Below are positions 33,867-43,272 of a stretch of DNA of 64,000 bases, piece after piece. The position numbers were made by a program, and so were the translations under genes. A model generated the notes under the pieces. The model was not told where the DNA came from. It searched no databases and saw nothing but the letters and a program-made list of their open reading frames with translations. The DNA comes from JAOUEA01 sp963821935 (GTDB lineage Bacteria; Actinomycetota; UBA4738; HRBIN12). The stretch lies in NCBI GenBank assembly GCA_963821935.1, contig CAWGFM010000005.1, forward strand, positions 124,001-188,000, written 5' to 3'. Numbering within the stretch: position 1 is the stretch's first letter; the number at the start of each line of letters is the position of its first letter.

Positions 33867-34466
33867 GTGTCCGCGAGGCGCGTGTTGATGGGGATGACCG
33901 ACATCTCCGAAGCGCCAGATCGCGATCTGCTCCAGCGACTCCGCGACCGCGACGAAGATGCGTTCCGCGGGTTGTTCTCGCGGTACGCACCCACGGCCAA
34001 GGCCTTGGCGCAGCGGGTCGTCCGGCAATCGCATCTCGCGGAGGAGATCGTGCAGGAAGCGTTCATGGCGGTGTGGAGGAACCCGGAGTCCTACGACGCC
34101 GAGCGTGGCTCGGTGAAGTCCTGGCTCATGGGCATGGTCCACCACCGCGCCGTCGACCTGGTTCGCCGCGAGGAATCCCATCGCCGTCGCGCCGAGGCCT
34201 CGATCCCCGAGGCGATGCATGACGTCGCGGACCACGCCGACGACGTCGTGCATGATCTGGGCCTGCCCGATGAGCGTCGGGTCGTCCGCTCGGCCTTGGA
34301 CGAGCTCCCCGCCGAACAACGAGACGTGTTGACCCTGATGTACTTCGAAGGCATGTCGCAATCGCAGATCGCCGAACGCACCGGCCTGCCCCTGGGCACC
34401 GTCAAGTCGCGGACCCTGTTGGGCATGCGTCGGATGCGCGGCGCGCTCGAAGGACTGGAACGATGA
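33867..34466 (+). CDS. ECF RNA polymerase sigma factor
   Basis: A 199-residue group IV sigma factor. Region 2 includes FRGLFSRYAPTAKALAQRVV, AEEIVQEAFMAVWRNPESYD and SWLMGMVHHRAVDLVRRE. Region 4 includes LDELPAEQRDVLTLMYFEGMSQSQIAERTGLPLGTVKSRTLLGMRRMR. GTG 33867 is supported by GGGAG six bases upstream. It is coupled to the anti-sigma gene by a 4-base ATGA overlap, in the SigK/RskA style. The target promoters are unknown. Confidence 0.92.
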   Translation: MSARRVLMGMTDISEAPDRDLLQRLRDRDEDAFRGLFSRYAPTAKALAQRVVRQSHLAEEIVQEAFMAVWRNPESYDAERGSVKSWLMGMVHHRAVDLVRREESHRRRAEASIPEAMHDVADHADDVVHDLGLPDERRVVRSALDELPAEQRDVLTLMYFEGMSQSQIAERTGLPLGTVKSRTLLGMRRMRGALEGLER

Positions 34467-35200
34467 CCCGCGACCACACCACGATCGAGGAACTCCTCGC
34501 CGTACAGGCCCTCGGCGGCCTCGACGGCGACGACCTCGACCGGCTGGTGCGGGAGCAGGCGACCCACGGTGATTGCGAGACGTGCCGGCGCCTCGAGCAC
34601 GACTTCACCGAGACCGCGGGCATGCTCGCGTTCTCGCTCGAGCCCCAGCTCGTCGATCCCTCCATGGCAGATCGCATCCTGTCGGAGTCGGCACAGGAGC
34701 CTCGCGTCTCCCAGCTGGTGGCGGCCCACGTCGACGACCTGTCGGATCATCGCGAACGCAGGAACCGGCGACGCTGGCAAGGGCTGACCGCTGCGGCCGT
34801 GGCCGCGGCGTTGGCGCTGGTGGTCATCGCCGCCACCGTGCTCCGACCCGACACCACCCCGATCTCCAGCGCCTCGCCCGCTCAGGAGATCGTTCGGTTC
34901 GAAGGGACCGCCGACGGTGAGCTCGCGGTCGCGTTCACGCCGGGCCAGCCCGGCGCGGTCATCTGGGGCTCCGGCATGGCGAGCCCGGACGACGGTCAGG
35001 TCTACGAGATCTGGATGATCGCCGACGGAACGCCGGTGTCCGGTGGCTGCGTCGTCCCGACCGACGGCACGATCGCCCTTGCGGTGCAAGCCGACGTCGG
35101 CACGTCCGAGTTCATGGCCGTCACGATCGAAGACCCAGCGTGCCCCGGAGCACCCACCACTCCACCCGTGTTCCAAGCGGAGATGCCCACCGTCGTCTGA
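34463..35200 (+). CDS. RskA-family membrane anti-sigma factor
   Basis: A 245-residue protein. The cytoplasmic N-domain has a zinc-type motif HGDCETCRRLE (H-x2-C-x2-C), then one membrane span at about 106-125 (LTAAAVAAALALVVIAATVL). The extracytoplasmic RskA domain holds AVIWGSGMASPDDGQVYEIWMIADGTPVSGG. It should hold the co-encoded ECF sigma factor inactive until an envelope signal triggers proteolysis. The 4-base overlap with the sigma gene ensures matched synthesis. Confidence 0.9.
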   Translation: MTRDHTTIEELLAVQALGGLDGDDLDRLVREQATHGDCETCRRLEHDFTETAGMLAFSLEPQLVDPSMADRILSESAQEPRVSQLVAAHVDDLSDHRERRNRRRWQGLTAAAVAAALALVVIAATVLRPDTTPISSASPAQEIVRFEGTADGELAVAFTPGQPGAVIWGSGMASPDDGQVYEIWMIADGTPVSGGCVVPTDGTIALAVQADVGTSEFMAVTIEDPACPGAPTTPPVFQAEMPTVV

Positions 35201-35206
35201 CTCGTG

Positions 35207-35222
35207 GGCCGGACCCCCGGCC
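35207..35222. terminator. Hairpin between convergent anti-sigma and aconitase genes
   Basis: GGCCGG-ACCC-CCGGCC gives a 6-bp GC stem in the 27-base gap between two convergent stop codons. The position suits a bidirectional terminator, though no U-tract is present. Confidence 0.45.
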
Positions 35223-35227
35223 GCTGG

Positions 35228-37948
35228 TCACCCTCCGAGCATCTGCCGAAGCACCGATCGCAGGATGCCACCCGCGGCGAAGTACTCGAGCTCGGCCTCA
35301 GCATCGATCCGCACCGTCGTGGGGAACGACGCCTGACTGCCGTCCTCTCGCTCGACGGTCACCGTTGCCTCCTGACCGGGACGGATCCCGGTGGCGAGGC
35401 CCGTGACCCCGAACGTCTCCCGACCGGTGAGGTTCAGGGTGGCCGCCGACTCGCCATCGGGGTACTGCAACGGCAGGACGCCCATGCCCACCAGGTTCGA
35501 TCGGTGGATCCGCTCGTAGCTCTCCGCCAGCACGAACCGAACGCCCAACAGGTCGGGACCCTTCGCGGCCCAGTCCCGGCTCGAGCCGCTGCCGTACTCC
35601 TTGCCCGCCAGCACCCCCAGCGGCGTGCCGTCCTCGTGGTAGCGCGTGGCTGCGTCGAAGACGCTGGTGACCTCATCGTCGGCGCCCAGATAGGTCGTGA
35701 ACGAACCCTCGGTGCCAGGCGCCAGCTCGTTGCGCAACCGGATGTTGGCGAACGTGCCCCGCATCATCACCTCGTGGTTGCCGCGCCGGGCTCCGTACGA
35801 GTTGAAGTCGACCGGCTCCACGCCTCGCTCACGCAGGTACGCGCCGGCCGGTGAATCGACCTTGATCGAGCCCGCCGGCGAGATGTGGTCGGTGGTGATG
35901 GAATCGCCCACCTTCACCAGGATGCGCGCCCCCTCGATGTCGCCGACGGGACCGGCCTGGTCGAGATCGGTGAAGAACGGGGGCTCGGCGACGTAGGTCG
36001 AGTCCGGGTCCCAGTCGTACACGGGACCGGTGGGCGTGGGCAGCTGCTGCCAGTGCTCGTCGCCCTCCCAGATCCGACCGTACTCGGTCGTGAACTGCTC
36101 CTCCGCGACCGCCGCGGTGACCGCTTCGCGGACCTGCTCGGGGCTCGGCCAGATGTCACGCAGGAACACGGGGCCGTCACTCCCCTGGCCGATCGGGTCC
36201 GTCGTCAGATCGATGTCGACCCGGCCCGCCAGCGCGTAGGCGACGCACAGGGGCGGCGACGCCAGGTAGGAAGCGCGAACCTGCGGGTGCACACGCCCTT
36301 CGAAGTTCCGGTTACCCGAGAGCACCGCGACCACGTTGAGGTCGTGCTCGTCCACCGCGGCGGCGACCTCGTCGATCAGCGGACCGGAGTTGCCGATGCA
36401 GGTCGTGCATCCGTACCCCACCAACGCGAAGCCGAGCTTGTCCAGGTACGGCGTGAGGCCGGCTCGATCGAGGTATTCGGTGACCACCCGCGATCCCGGG
36501 GCCAGCGAGGTCTTCACCCACGGCTTGGTGTGCAGGCCCGCCTCCACGGCGTTGCGCGCGAGCAAGCCGGCAGCCACCATGACGCTCGGATTCGAGGTGT
36601 TGGTGCACGACGTGATAGCCGCGATCACCACGGCGCCGTTGCCGACGGCCCGGTCGCTAGCCGGGTCGCTCGTCACGTCGTCGTCACCGGGCAGTGTTTC
36701 GTTGCGCGGGGTGCCGCCTTCGGCGACGAACCGGCCGATCTCTGTGCCCTTGGGATCGGGCTCCAGATGGTCGCGGAACGCCCTCACGAACGATTCCCAC
36801 ACATCAGGCAGCGCGACCCGGTCCTGAGGACGCTTCGGTCCGGCCATGGACGGCACGACCGCAGCCAGGTCCAGGTCGAGGATCTCGCTGAACGTCGGCT
36901 CCGGGTCGCCGTCGGCGCGGAACAGTCCCTGCTCCTTCGCGTAGCGCTCGACCAGCTCGACGCCGGCCTCCCGCCCCGTGAACCGCAGGTAGCGCATCGT
37001 CTCGTCGTCGATCGGGAAATAGGAGGCCGTCGCGCCGTACTCCGGGCACATGTTGGAGAGCGTGGCGCGGTCCGCGATCGATAGCGACGAGAGCCCATCA
37101 CCGAAGAACTCCACGAACCTGCCCACCACTCCGTGCGCCCGGAGCATCTCGGTGAGGGTCAACACCAGGTCCGTGGCCGTGGTGCCGGCCGGCAAGGCGC
37201 CCAGCATGCGCACGCCGATCACCACCGGCTGCGGCAGGAACATGGGCTGTCCCAGCATCGCCGCCTCGGCCTCGATGCCCCCGACGCCCCAGCCCAGCAC
37301 CCCGAGGCCATTGATCATCGTCGTGTGCGAGTCGGTCCCCACGACCGTGTCGGGGAACGCCACGCCGTCGTGCACCGACACCACCTGGCCCAGGTGCTCA
37401 AGGTTCACCTGGTGACAGATGCCGGCGCCGGGCGGCACCACGCGCAACCCGTCGAATGCCTGCTGGGCCCATCGAAGGAGCGTGTAGCGCTCGGCGTTGC
37501 GCCGGTACTCGAACTCGATGTTGCGTTCATACGCTTCGGGCGTGCGGAACAGATCCACCTGCACCGAGTGATCGATCACCAGGTCGACGGGGATCAGCGG
37601 ATTGATCGACGTGGGGTCACCGCCTGCGCGTTGGGTGGCGCTGCGCATCGCCGCCAGATCCACCACCGCGGGCACGCCGGTGAAGTCCTGCATCAGCACC
37701 CGCCCCGGCATGAATGCGACGTCGCGCGCAGGTCCTGGCCAGGCGGCGAGCGCACGGACGTCGTCGTCGGATACATCCCGGGTACCCGCGCGGCGAAGCA
37801 GGTTCTCCAGCAGGATCAGGACGGTCTTCGGCAGCCGCGACAGGTCGACACCGAGGCGGTCGAGGCGGACCATCTCTGCTGGCCCGGTCGAGGTGTCGAG
37901 CCGGTCGCGAGGCCCGGTGAGGTCACTGTTGGTCATCGTGCTGGTCAT
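35228..37948 (-). CDS. acnA: Aconitate hydratase A
   Basis: A 906-residue aconitase of the AcnA/IRP1 type that isomerises citrate to isocitrate. The [4Fe-4S] ligands appear as ITSCTNTSNPSVM and GCTTCIGNSG. Other signatures are GVLGWGVGGIEAEAAMLGQP, VGDSITTDHISPAGSIK and GSSRDWAAKGPDLLGVRFVLAESYERIHRSNLVGMG. The start at ATG 37948 (MTSTMTNSDL) is preferred to an upstream in-frame codon at 37975. It is transcribed alone, away from the thioesterase. Confidence 0.95.
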   Translation of the reverse strand: MTSTMTNSDLTGPRDRLDTSTGPAEMVRLDRLGVDLSRLPKTVLILLENLLRRAGTRDVSDDDVRALAAWPGPARDVAFMPGRVLMQDFTGVPAVVDLAAMRSATQRAGGDPTSINPLIPVDLVIDHSVQVDLFRTPEAYERNIEFEYRRNAERYTLLRWAQQAFDGLRVVPPGAGICHQVNLEHLGQVVSVHDGVAFPDTVVGTDSHTTMINGLGVLGWGVGGIEAEAAMLGQPMFLPQPVVIGVRMLGALPAGTTATDLVLTLTEMLRAHGVVGRFVEFFGDGLSSLSIADRATLSNMCPEYGATASYFPIDDETMRYLRFTGREAGVELVERYAKEQGLFRADGDPEPTFSEILDLDLAAVVPSMAGPKRPQDRVALPDVWESFVRAFRDHLEPDPKGTEIGRFVAEGGTPRNETLPGDDDVTSDPASDRAVGNGAVVIAAITSCTNTSNPSVMVAAGLLARNAVEAGLHTKPWVKTSLAPGSRVVTEYLDRAGLTPYLDKLGFALVGYGCTTCIGNSGPLIDEVAAAVDEHDLNVVAVLSGNRNFEGRVHPQVRASYLASPPLCVAYALAGRVDIDLTTDPIGQGSDGPVFLRDIWPSPEQVREAVTAAVAEEQFTTEYGRIWEGDEHWQQLPTPTGPVYDWDPDSTYVAEPPFFTDLDQAGPVGDIEGARILVKVGDSITTDHISPAGSIKVDSPAGAYLRERGVEPVDFNSYGARRGNHEVMMRGTFANIRLRNELAPGTEGSFTTYLGADDEVTSVFDAATRYHEDGTPLGVLAGKEYGSGSSRDWAAKGPDLLGVRFVLAESYERIHRSNLVGMGVLPLQYPDGESAATLNLTGRETFGVTGLATGIRPGQEATVTVEREDGSQASFPTTVRIDAEAELEYFAAGGILRSVLRQMLGG

Positions 37949-38008
37949 CCCTTCCAACGAGCGGGTCTGACCCATCCTCCCACTCGGACACGCGTCACCC
38001 GGACGGGT

Positions 38009-38530
38009 TCAGCCCGAGGCCTGCGTCTCGGCGGCTCGGGCGGCTTGGACCGCTTCCTTGTGGGCGAGCCGCGCCTGGCGGCGGAGCGTGGCTTCGTGCT
38101 GGCGACGTCGTTCTTGGTCGGTCTCGATCTGGAGCGGTGGCACCGGTCGTGCGTGCCCCTCGTCGTCGACCGCGACGAACACCAGGTACGCGCTGTTGGC
38201 GTGGCGCATGACGCCGGTGACCGGGTCGTGCGCCTCGACGCGAACGCCGCATTCCATGGATGTGCGGCCCACGTCGTTGACCGTGGCCTTCAGCACCAGG
38301 ACGTCACCGATGTGCACCGGCTCGAGGAAGGTCATCTCGTCGATCGCCACGGTGACCGCGAGGCCGCCGGCATGGCGGATGGCGGCGAGCCCCGCGGCGG
38401 TGTCGACCAGCCGCATGATGACGCCACCATGCACGTTGCCCTGGACGTTGACGTCGGTGACCTCCATCATCTGGGTGAGCGTCACCGCGGAGTCCGCCAC
38501 GCGCTTGGGCGACAGGTCGGGTTCGGTCAT
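38009..38530 (-). CDS. Acyl-CoA thioesterase, hotdog fold
   Basis: A 173-residue protein of the YciA/BFIT-like thioesterase family. It has NVQGNVHGGVIMRLVDTAAGLAAIRHAGG (catalytic helix with acidic residue), TVAIDEMTFLEPVHIGDVLVLKATVNDVGRTSMECGVRVEA and ANSAYLVFVAVDDEG. A basic, Ala/Arg-rich tail of about 40 residues follows. It hydrolyses acyl-CoA; chain preference is unknown. ATG 38530 begins at the conserved region; the longer upstream frame is antisense to the lipoprotein gene. It is divergent from that gene with 50 bases between. Confidence 0.85.
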   Translation of the reverse strand: MTEPDLSPKRVADSAVTLTQMMEVTDVNVQGNVHGGVIMRLVDTAAGLAAIRHAGGLAVTVAIDEMTFLEPVHIGDVLVLKATVNDVGRTSMECGVRVEAHDPVTGVMRHANSAYLVFVAVDDEGHARPVPPLQIETDQERRRQHEATLRRQARLAHKEAVQAARAAETQASG

Positions 38531-38580
38531 CGCGCGAATCCTACGCTGGCGATGCTTCGGCCACCGGTACCATCGCCACC

Positions 38581-39282
38581 ATGCGGCGCTTCCCCATGAT
38601 CGTGCTGGTGTTCGCGGTCGCGTGCGCCGGCGCTGACGAGGCGGTTCCGTCCGGCTCCGAGCCGGCGTCGTCAGCCTCGGCGACGACCCTCCCCGTGCTT
38701 GCCGACGGGATCCCGACGTCCTTCTCCCAGGACATCCCCGGCGCCGACCTGCCGGCGAGGGAATTGATCCCCCCGAAGACACGCGTGACCGGCCGGTTGC
38801 TCACCCCGACCGCCGCCGGCGAGGCCGCCGTGATCATCTACGCGAAGCGGGGCAGCGATCCGTTCGCTCAGTCCCACGGCGTCGTGGTGTGGCGGCGCGA
38901 TGAAGGAGCCTCGCCGCCGTGGCGTCCCGTCTTCGGCGTGTCACACGCCGTCGACCAGAGACTGCTCGCGGTCCAAGGGATCACCGGAGACGCGACAGGT
39001 GACGGGTCGGCCGACGCTCTGCTCTTCGAAGCCACCGGCGGGGTGGGCAACTGCGGCCGCTGGCGGGTCATCGACCTCGCGGCGGCCGCGCAGCGCTGGC
39101 TCCGCGAGACCTGTGACGCACAGATCGACATCAACGTCGACCCGCCGGGACTGGTGCTCACCGAGACCGTCTATAGGCCCGGCGACCCGCACTGCTGCCC
39201 CAGCGCCATCCGCACGAGCGTCCTCGCGTACCGCGCACCCGACCGTTTCGTGAGGGTCTCGCAGGAGTCGGTGGCGCTCTAG
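38581..39282 (+). CDS. Putative secreted lipoprotein of unknown function
   Basis: A 233-residue protein. A short signal peptide ends in the lipobox-like FAVAC (Cys15), followed by a Ser/Ala-rich linker. The folded part (about 60-233) has AVIIYAKRGSDPF, a GDATGDGSADALLFEATGG segment resembling calcium-binding FG-GAP-type loops, and two Cys-rich spots (CGRWRVI and PHCCPSAIRT). I do not recognise the family. It stands between divergent thioesterase and the NurA-HerA operon, with a 79-base gap downstream. Confidence 0.7.
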   Translation: MRRFPMIVLVFAVACAGADEAVPSGSEPASSASATTLPVLADGIPTSFSQDIPGADLPARELIPPKTRVTGRLLTPTAAGEAAVIIYAKRGSDPFAQSHGVVVWRRDEGASPPWRPVFGVSHAVDQRLLAVQGITGDATGDGSADALLFEATGGVGNCGRWRVIDLAAAAQRWLRETCDAQIDINVDPPGLVLTETVYRPGDPHCCPSAIRTSVLAYRAPDRFVRVSQESVAL

Positions 39283-39361
39283 GTCTGGTCCAGTCTCGGA
39301 GTCGGGGAGACCCTCGCCCAACCTCCCGGGGCTGTCCGAGGCCGCGGGTACCATGGGCGCC

Positions 39362-40309
39362 ATGGCGCAGATCTTCGTCGAGGGTTGGGACCCGGACTAC
39401 GGCACCCCTCTCGACCAGGACGAAGCCCTCGTCCCCGCTGAAGGCTCCGTCGATCCCACCGTGGAGCGCGACGACTGGGAGCCGCTCGAGGGCGCCGATG
39501 ACGGCGTCGACCGGGTGGCGTTCGTCGACGGGGTCCGTCGTGTCGAGGCCAGGCTCACGCTGGACGATCCGGTGTCGGGACCCACGCCTGGTCTGGTCGG
39601 CTCGTTCGCCGTCGGGGCCACGGTGTGGAACCGGACGGGCCGGCGATCCACCATCGAATCGGTACGCGTGGAGCGGTGGGCGGTGCTCGCCTCGGGACGA
39701 GAAGAGCAGATGCCTCCGGTCGACCTGAACCCTGGCGTCGGCACCACCACGTGCGCTTCCGATGACCCTCGGCTGCTCATGATGTCGCTCCACACGAAGA
39801 TGCGTCGCGCGGAGGGCGAGACAGCGACCGCGCTCGCCGAGGAGTGCTTCGTCGTGGCCGACGGCCCCTTGAACGATCTGGGCGCCCATCCCACCGTGGG
39901 ATACATCAAGAGCCATCGCGTCACCTACTTGGAACCGGATCGCAACGCCGTCGTGGCGCAGCTGGCCCCGGGCCAGCGAACGCCCATGTTCTGCATCGCC
40001 GACTACAAGCGCTACTCGTGGTACCTGCGTCTGGCGGTGCTGCACGGCGGCCATTCCTGGACGGGCATCGTGCGGTGCGAAGCGTCGGGACAGCTGTCCA
40101 AGGAGCTCGCCGTCACCATCGCTGATCGCACCGCGGCGTTGTTGCCGGTGGTGGCGTCCGAAGCACATGTCGATCCCCGCGCGCCGCAGAACCTGGTGCC
40201 GATCGGCGCCTTGGAGAAGGAGCTTCGTCACCGCTTGGGCGATCGTGGCCTGGTCTTCCGCGCGCTCCGCCAAGCCGTCGCGGCGCCTGCCATGGAGCGG
40301 GCATCGTGA
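39362..40309 (+). CDS. nurA: NurA-domain nuclease-like protein
   Basis: A 315-residue protein. VAFVDGVRRVEARLTLDD resembles NurA motif I, with the metal-binding Asp. The C-terminal PRAPQNLVPIGALEKELRHRLGD is characteristic of bacterial NurA-domain proteins. NurA is a Mn-dependent nuclease that works with the hexameric HerA translocase; the HerA-like gene follows with a 4-base GTGA overlap. ATG 39362 (MAQIFVEGWDP) or the ATG nine bases earlier is the start. Context makes a DNA end-resection role likely. Confidence 0.78.
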   Translation: MAQIFVEGWDPDYGTPLDQDEALVPAEGSVDPTVERDDWEPLEGADDGVDRVAFVDGVRRVEARLTLDDPVSGPTPGLVGSFAVGATVWNRTGRRSTIESVRVERWAVLASGREEQMPPVDLNPGVGTTTCASDDPRLLMMSLHTKMRRAEGETATALAEECFVVADGPLNDLGAHPTVGYIKSHRVTYLEPDRNAVVAQLAPGQRTPMFCIADYKRYSWYLRLAVLHGGHSWTGIVRCEASGQLSKELAVTIADRTAALLPVVASEAHVDPRAPQNLVPIGALEKELRHRLGDRGLVFRALRQAVAAPAMERAS

Positions 40310-42063
40310 GTCAGCAGCCGGGCGAGGACCGGCAGGTCGGCCGGGTCCTGGGTTCGGAGCATTCATCGACCAGCGCCTTCCGCGTGGTGCTCGATGAAAG
40401 CGACTTCCTGCAGCTGGACGACCTGGTGGTGGTGCGCACGCAGGTGCCCAAGGCCGGTGAGGTCCGTACCTATGGGGTGGTCACCGAGGCCGAGTCGGTC
40501 TACGAGGGGGCCAGCTACGAGTCCGACACCCATCGCATCGCGGAGCTCGGCATCATGCCGGCCGCCAAGGTTCGCACCGCCCAGGTGCAGATCACACGCG
40601 TCGATCCCGAGGTGTGGGTCTCTCCCGATCCGGGCGAGACCGTGGAGCGAGCCGAAGGGAACGAACGCGACAAGGCGCTCTACGTGGATGAGATGGAACG
40701 GCCCCTGCCCACCGGCATCGGCCGCGACGAGCGGCCCGTGCACGTCGATCTGGACTTCTTCGACGGACGCAAGGGCGGACACATGTCGATCAGCGGCATC
40801 AGCGGGGTCGCCACCAAGACCTCGTTCGCGCTGTTCTTCCTGCGGATGCTGACGGCCCGGGAGCACGCAGGGCTCGTCGGTGAAGGCGCCGCCAACCTGC
40901 GGGTCCTGGTGTTCAACGTCAAGGGCGAGGACCTGTTGTGGCTCGACAAGCCCAACCGCCTCTTCAGCGAGGAGGCGGCCGCCAGATGGGCGGCGCTCGG
41001 CGTCGAACCCGCGCCGTTCCCCAGCGTGTGTTTCTGGGCCCCGCCGCGGCGGCGTTCCGGTGATGTGGTCCTGCCCGATACGGGCGGCCGGCAGGAAGGC
41101 GTGGAGGTCTTCACATGGACCCCGCGCGAGTTGATCGACGAGGATCTGCTGGCGTTCCTGTTGACCGACGCCAACGACCAGCGCAACCAGATCCCGTTCA
41201 TCCGCGACCGCGTGCAGGCCCAGCTGAAGCGCTTCGCGGTCGACGTGTCGGGCAGGCCGGGCGCCGTCGTGCTGCGCGACCCGCGCGACGCTCCCGGGGG
41301 CTCGTGGCGCGGCCAGCAGGTCAGCGCGCTCGCCGGCGAACGCATCATCACGGACCTGCAGTCGTTGGTGGACGCCCTCGGAGAGTTCCTGGAGCCCGAG
41401 ACGGGCGACGAGCCCGATGTGGCGTGGAGCGGGCGGGTCATGGCCGGCACGGTGAGCGCGTTCATGCGCCGGTTGCACGCCGGGGCCGCACGCATGGGGT
41501 CCCTGGTGGCGGCCGGACCGTCGCGACGCATCGACCGAGCGCGCGCCAGTGTGACCGTCGTGGCGATCCAGTCGCTGCACGAGCAGGCGCAGCGGTTCGT
41601 GGTGGGCGCGCTGCTCAACGAGACCTTCGCCGAGAAGGAGGCGACCGGGCAGCGCCTCCCGCTGTCGGTGGTGGTGCTCGACGAGCTCAACAAGTACGCA
41701 CCGCGTGAAGGCCACTCCCCTCTGAAGGAGATGCTGGTCGACATCGCCCAGCGCGGTCGTTCGCTGGGCGTGCTGCTGGTGGGCGCGCAGCAGACCGCCA
41801 GCCGGGTGGCGCCCGAGGTGCTGGAGAACGCCGCGATCAAGGTGAGCGGCAGACTCGACGCCGCCGAGGCCGAACGCGCGGAGTACGGTTGGATGCTCCC
41901 GTCCACCCGGGCTCGCGCCCGGCTGTTGAAGCCCGGCACGATGGTGATCTCCCAGCCCGCCATCCCGGTCCCGCTGGTCGTCAACTTCCCCTTCCCGCCC
42001 TGGGCGACGCGGAAGGAGGAGGTGGCCACCGAGCCCGGTGAAGATCCGTTCGCGGGTCTGTAG
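40306..42063 (+). CDS. herA: HerA-like DNA translocase ATPase
   Basis: A 585-residue protein. The N-terminal about 120 residues form a HAS-barrel-like domain. The ATPase core has an atypical P-loop, GISGVATKTSF with Lys171, where the glycine before the lysine is replaced by Thr and the loop is one residue longer. The Walker B-like strand is VVVLDELNKYAPREG (about 457-471), followed by VLLVGAQQTASRVAPEVLENAAIKVSGRLD. I recall this P-loop form from a HerA/DUF87 subfamily, so it is probably functional. It is coupled to the NurA gene and precedes sbcD by 39 bases. Confidence 0.85.
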   Translation: MSQQPGEDRQVGRVLGSEHSSTSAFRVVLDESDFLQLDDLVVVRTQVPKAGEVRTYGVVTEAESVYEGASYESDTHRIAELGIMPAAKVRTAQVQITRVDPEVWVSPDPGETVERAEGNERDKALYVDEMERPLPTGIGRDERPVHVDLDFFDGRKGGHMSISGISGVATKTSFALFFLRMLTAREHAGLVGEGAANLRVLVFNVKGEDLLWLDKPNRLFSEEAAARWAALGVEPAPFPSVCFWAPPRRRSGDVVLPDTGGRQEGVEVFTWTPRELIDEDLLAFLLTDANDQRNQIPFIRDRVQAQLKRFAVDVSGRPGAVVLRDPRDAPGGSWRGQQVSALAGERIITDLQSLVDALGEFLEPETGDEPDVAWSGRVMAGTVSAFMRRLHAGAARMGSLVAAGPSRRIDRARASVTVVAIQSLHEQAQRFVVGALLNETFAEKEATGQRLPLSVVVLDELNKYAPREGHSPLKEMLVDIAQRGRSLGVLLVGAQQTASRVAPEVLENAAIKVSGRLDAAEAERAEYGWMLPSTRARARLLKPGTMVISQPAIPVPLVVNFPFPPWATRKEEVATEPGEDPFAGL

Positions 42064-42102
42064 GCCCGAGCATCGGGCCGGTCGCACGGGCCAGCTCCCC
42101 CC

Positions 42103-43272
42103 ATGAAGATCCTCCACACCTCGGACTGGCACATCGGCAAGCGCCTGGGCCGCCACGACCGCATGGGCGAGCACGCCGATGTGCTCGCCCAGGTCGAAGC
42201 GATCGCCGACGAGCACCATGTCGACCTGGTGCTGGTGTCGGGCGACGTGTGGGATCGCCCCTCGCCGCCCATGGACGCGTTCGCATTGGGTCTGCAAACA
42301 CTGGTGCGCCTCGCCGACCGGCGCCCGGTGGTGGCGGTGGCGGGCAACCACGATTCCCCGGAGCTGTTCGAAGCGCTCGCGCCGCTGCTGCGCCCACGAG
42401 GCGTGCACCTGATGGGAGGTGTGAAGGCGCCAGACGCCGGCGGCGTGCTCGGTCCCGACCAGCTGGGTGTGCCCGCCGCGGTGGCCGGTTTCCCCTTCCT
42501 GCGCGAGGGCCGCGTCGTCGACTTCATGCTGGAGGCGGGCGAGTGGTACAAGGCCTACGCCCAGAAGGTGGGTGCCATCACGGCCGCGTACAACGAAGCG
42601 CTGATGGCTCGGGTCGCGGCCGACCCGAAGATCGTGCCGATCCTGATGGCCCACTTCATGGTCGGCGGGGTCAAGGTCGACACCGCGGCGCCCCGAGGCG
42701 AGCGCGAACTGCACATGGGCGATGCATATGCCGCGACCACGCAATCGATCCCGGCCGGGCCGCAGTACGTCGCCATGGGGCACATCCACGCGCCTCAAGC
42801 GGTACCAGGAGCGCCGGTGCCCGCACACTACGCGGGCTCGCTCCTGGCGCTGGACTTCGGCGAAGCGGGCGAGCAGAAGCGCGTGCTCGTCGTCGACACC
42901 GAGCCCGGGCAGCTGGCCACGGTGCAGAGCGTTCCGATGACGAAGGGGCGCCGGCTCGTCCGCGTCACGGATGACTGGGATGGCATCGAAGCGCGCGCCC
43001 ATGAGCTGGCCGATGCCTTCCTCGACCTCACCGTCAAGACGTCCGGGACCGATCTCACCCTGGCCGCACGTGCCCAGGAGTCGTTCCCCTACCTGGTGAA
43101 GGTCCGCGCCTGGCGTCCCGAGCGAGACCGGCCCGACCGCCTGGTGAAGGGGCATCGCACGTGGGACCAGCTCTATGCCGACTACTACGCGCGAGAGCAC
43201 GGCGAGGCCGCGCCCGATGATCTGCTGACGCTGTTCCGCGAGGTCCTCGAGGAGGCCGATGCGTCCGCTTGA
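42103..43272 (+). CDS. sbcD: Exonuclease SbcCD, SbcD (Mre11-like) subunit
   Basis: A 389-residue calcineurin-like phosphoesterase with the five metal motifs ILHTSDWHIGK, LVSGDVWDRP, AVAGNHDSPE, MAHFMVGG and MGHIHAPQ in order. It forms the nuclease core with SbcC and cuts hairpins, blocked ends and single strands. The family length and motif spacing are normal. Its last codons overlap the sbcC start by 14 bases. Confidence 0.94.
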   Translation: MKILHTSDWHIGKRLGRHDRMGEHADVLAQVEAIADEHHVDLVLVSGDVWDRPSPPMDAFALGLQTLVRLADRRPVVAVAGNHDSPELFEALAPLLRPRGVHLMGGVKAPDAGGVLGPDQLGVPAAVAGFPFLREGRVVDFMLEAGEWYKAYAQKVGAITAAYNEALMARVAADPKIVPILMAHFMVGGVKVDTAAPRGERELHMGDAYAATTQSIPAGPQYVAMGHIHAPQAVPGAPVPAHYAGSLLALDFGEAGEQKRVLVVDTEPGQLATVQSVPMTKGRRLVRVTDDWDGIEARAHELADAFLDLTVKTSGTDLTLAARAQESFPYLVKVRAWRPERDRPDRLVKGHRTWDQLYADYYAREHGEAAPDDLLTLFREVLEEADASA

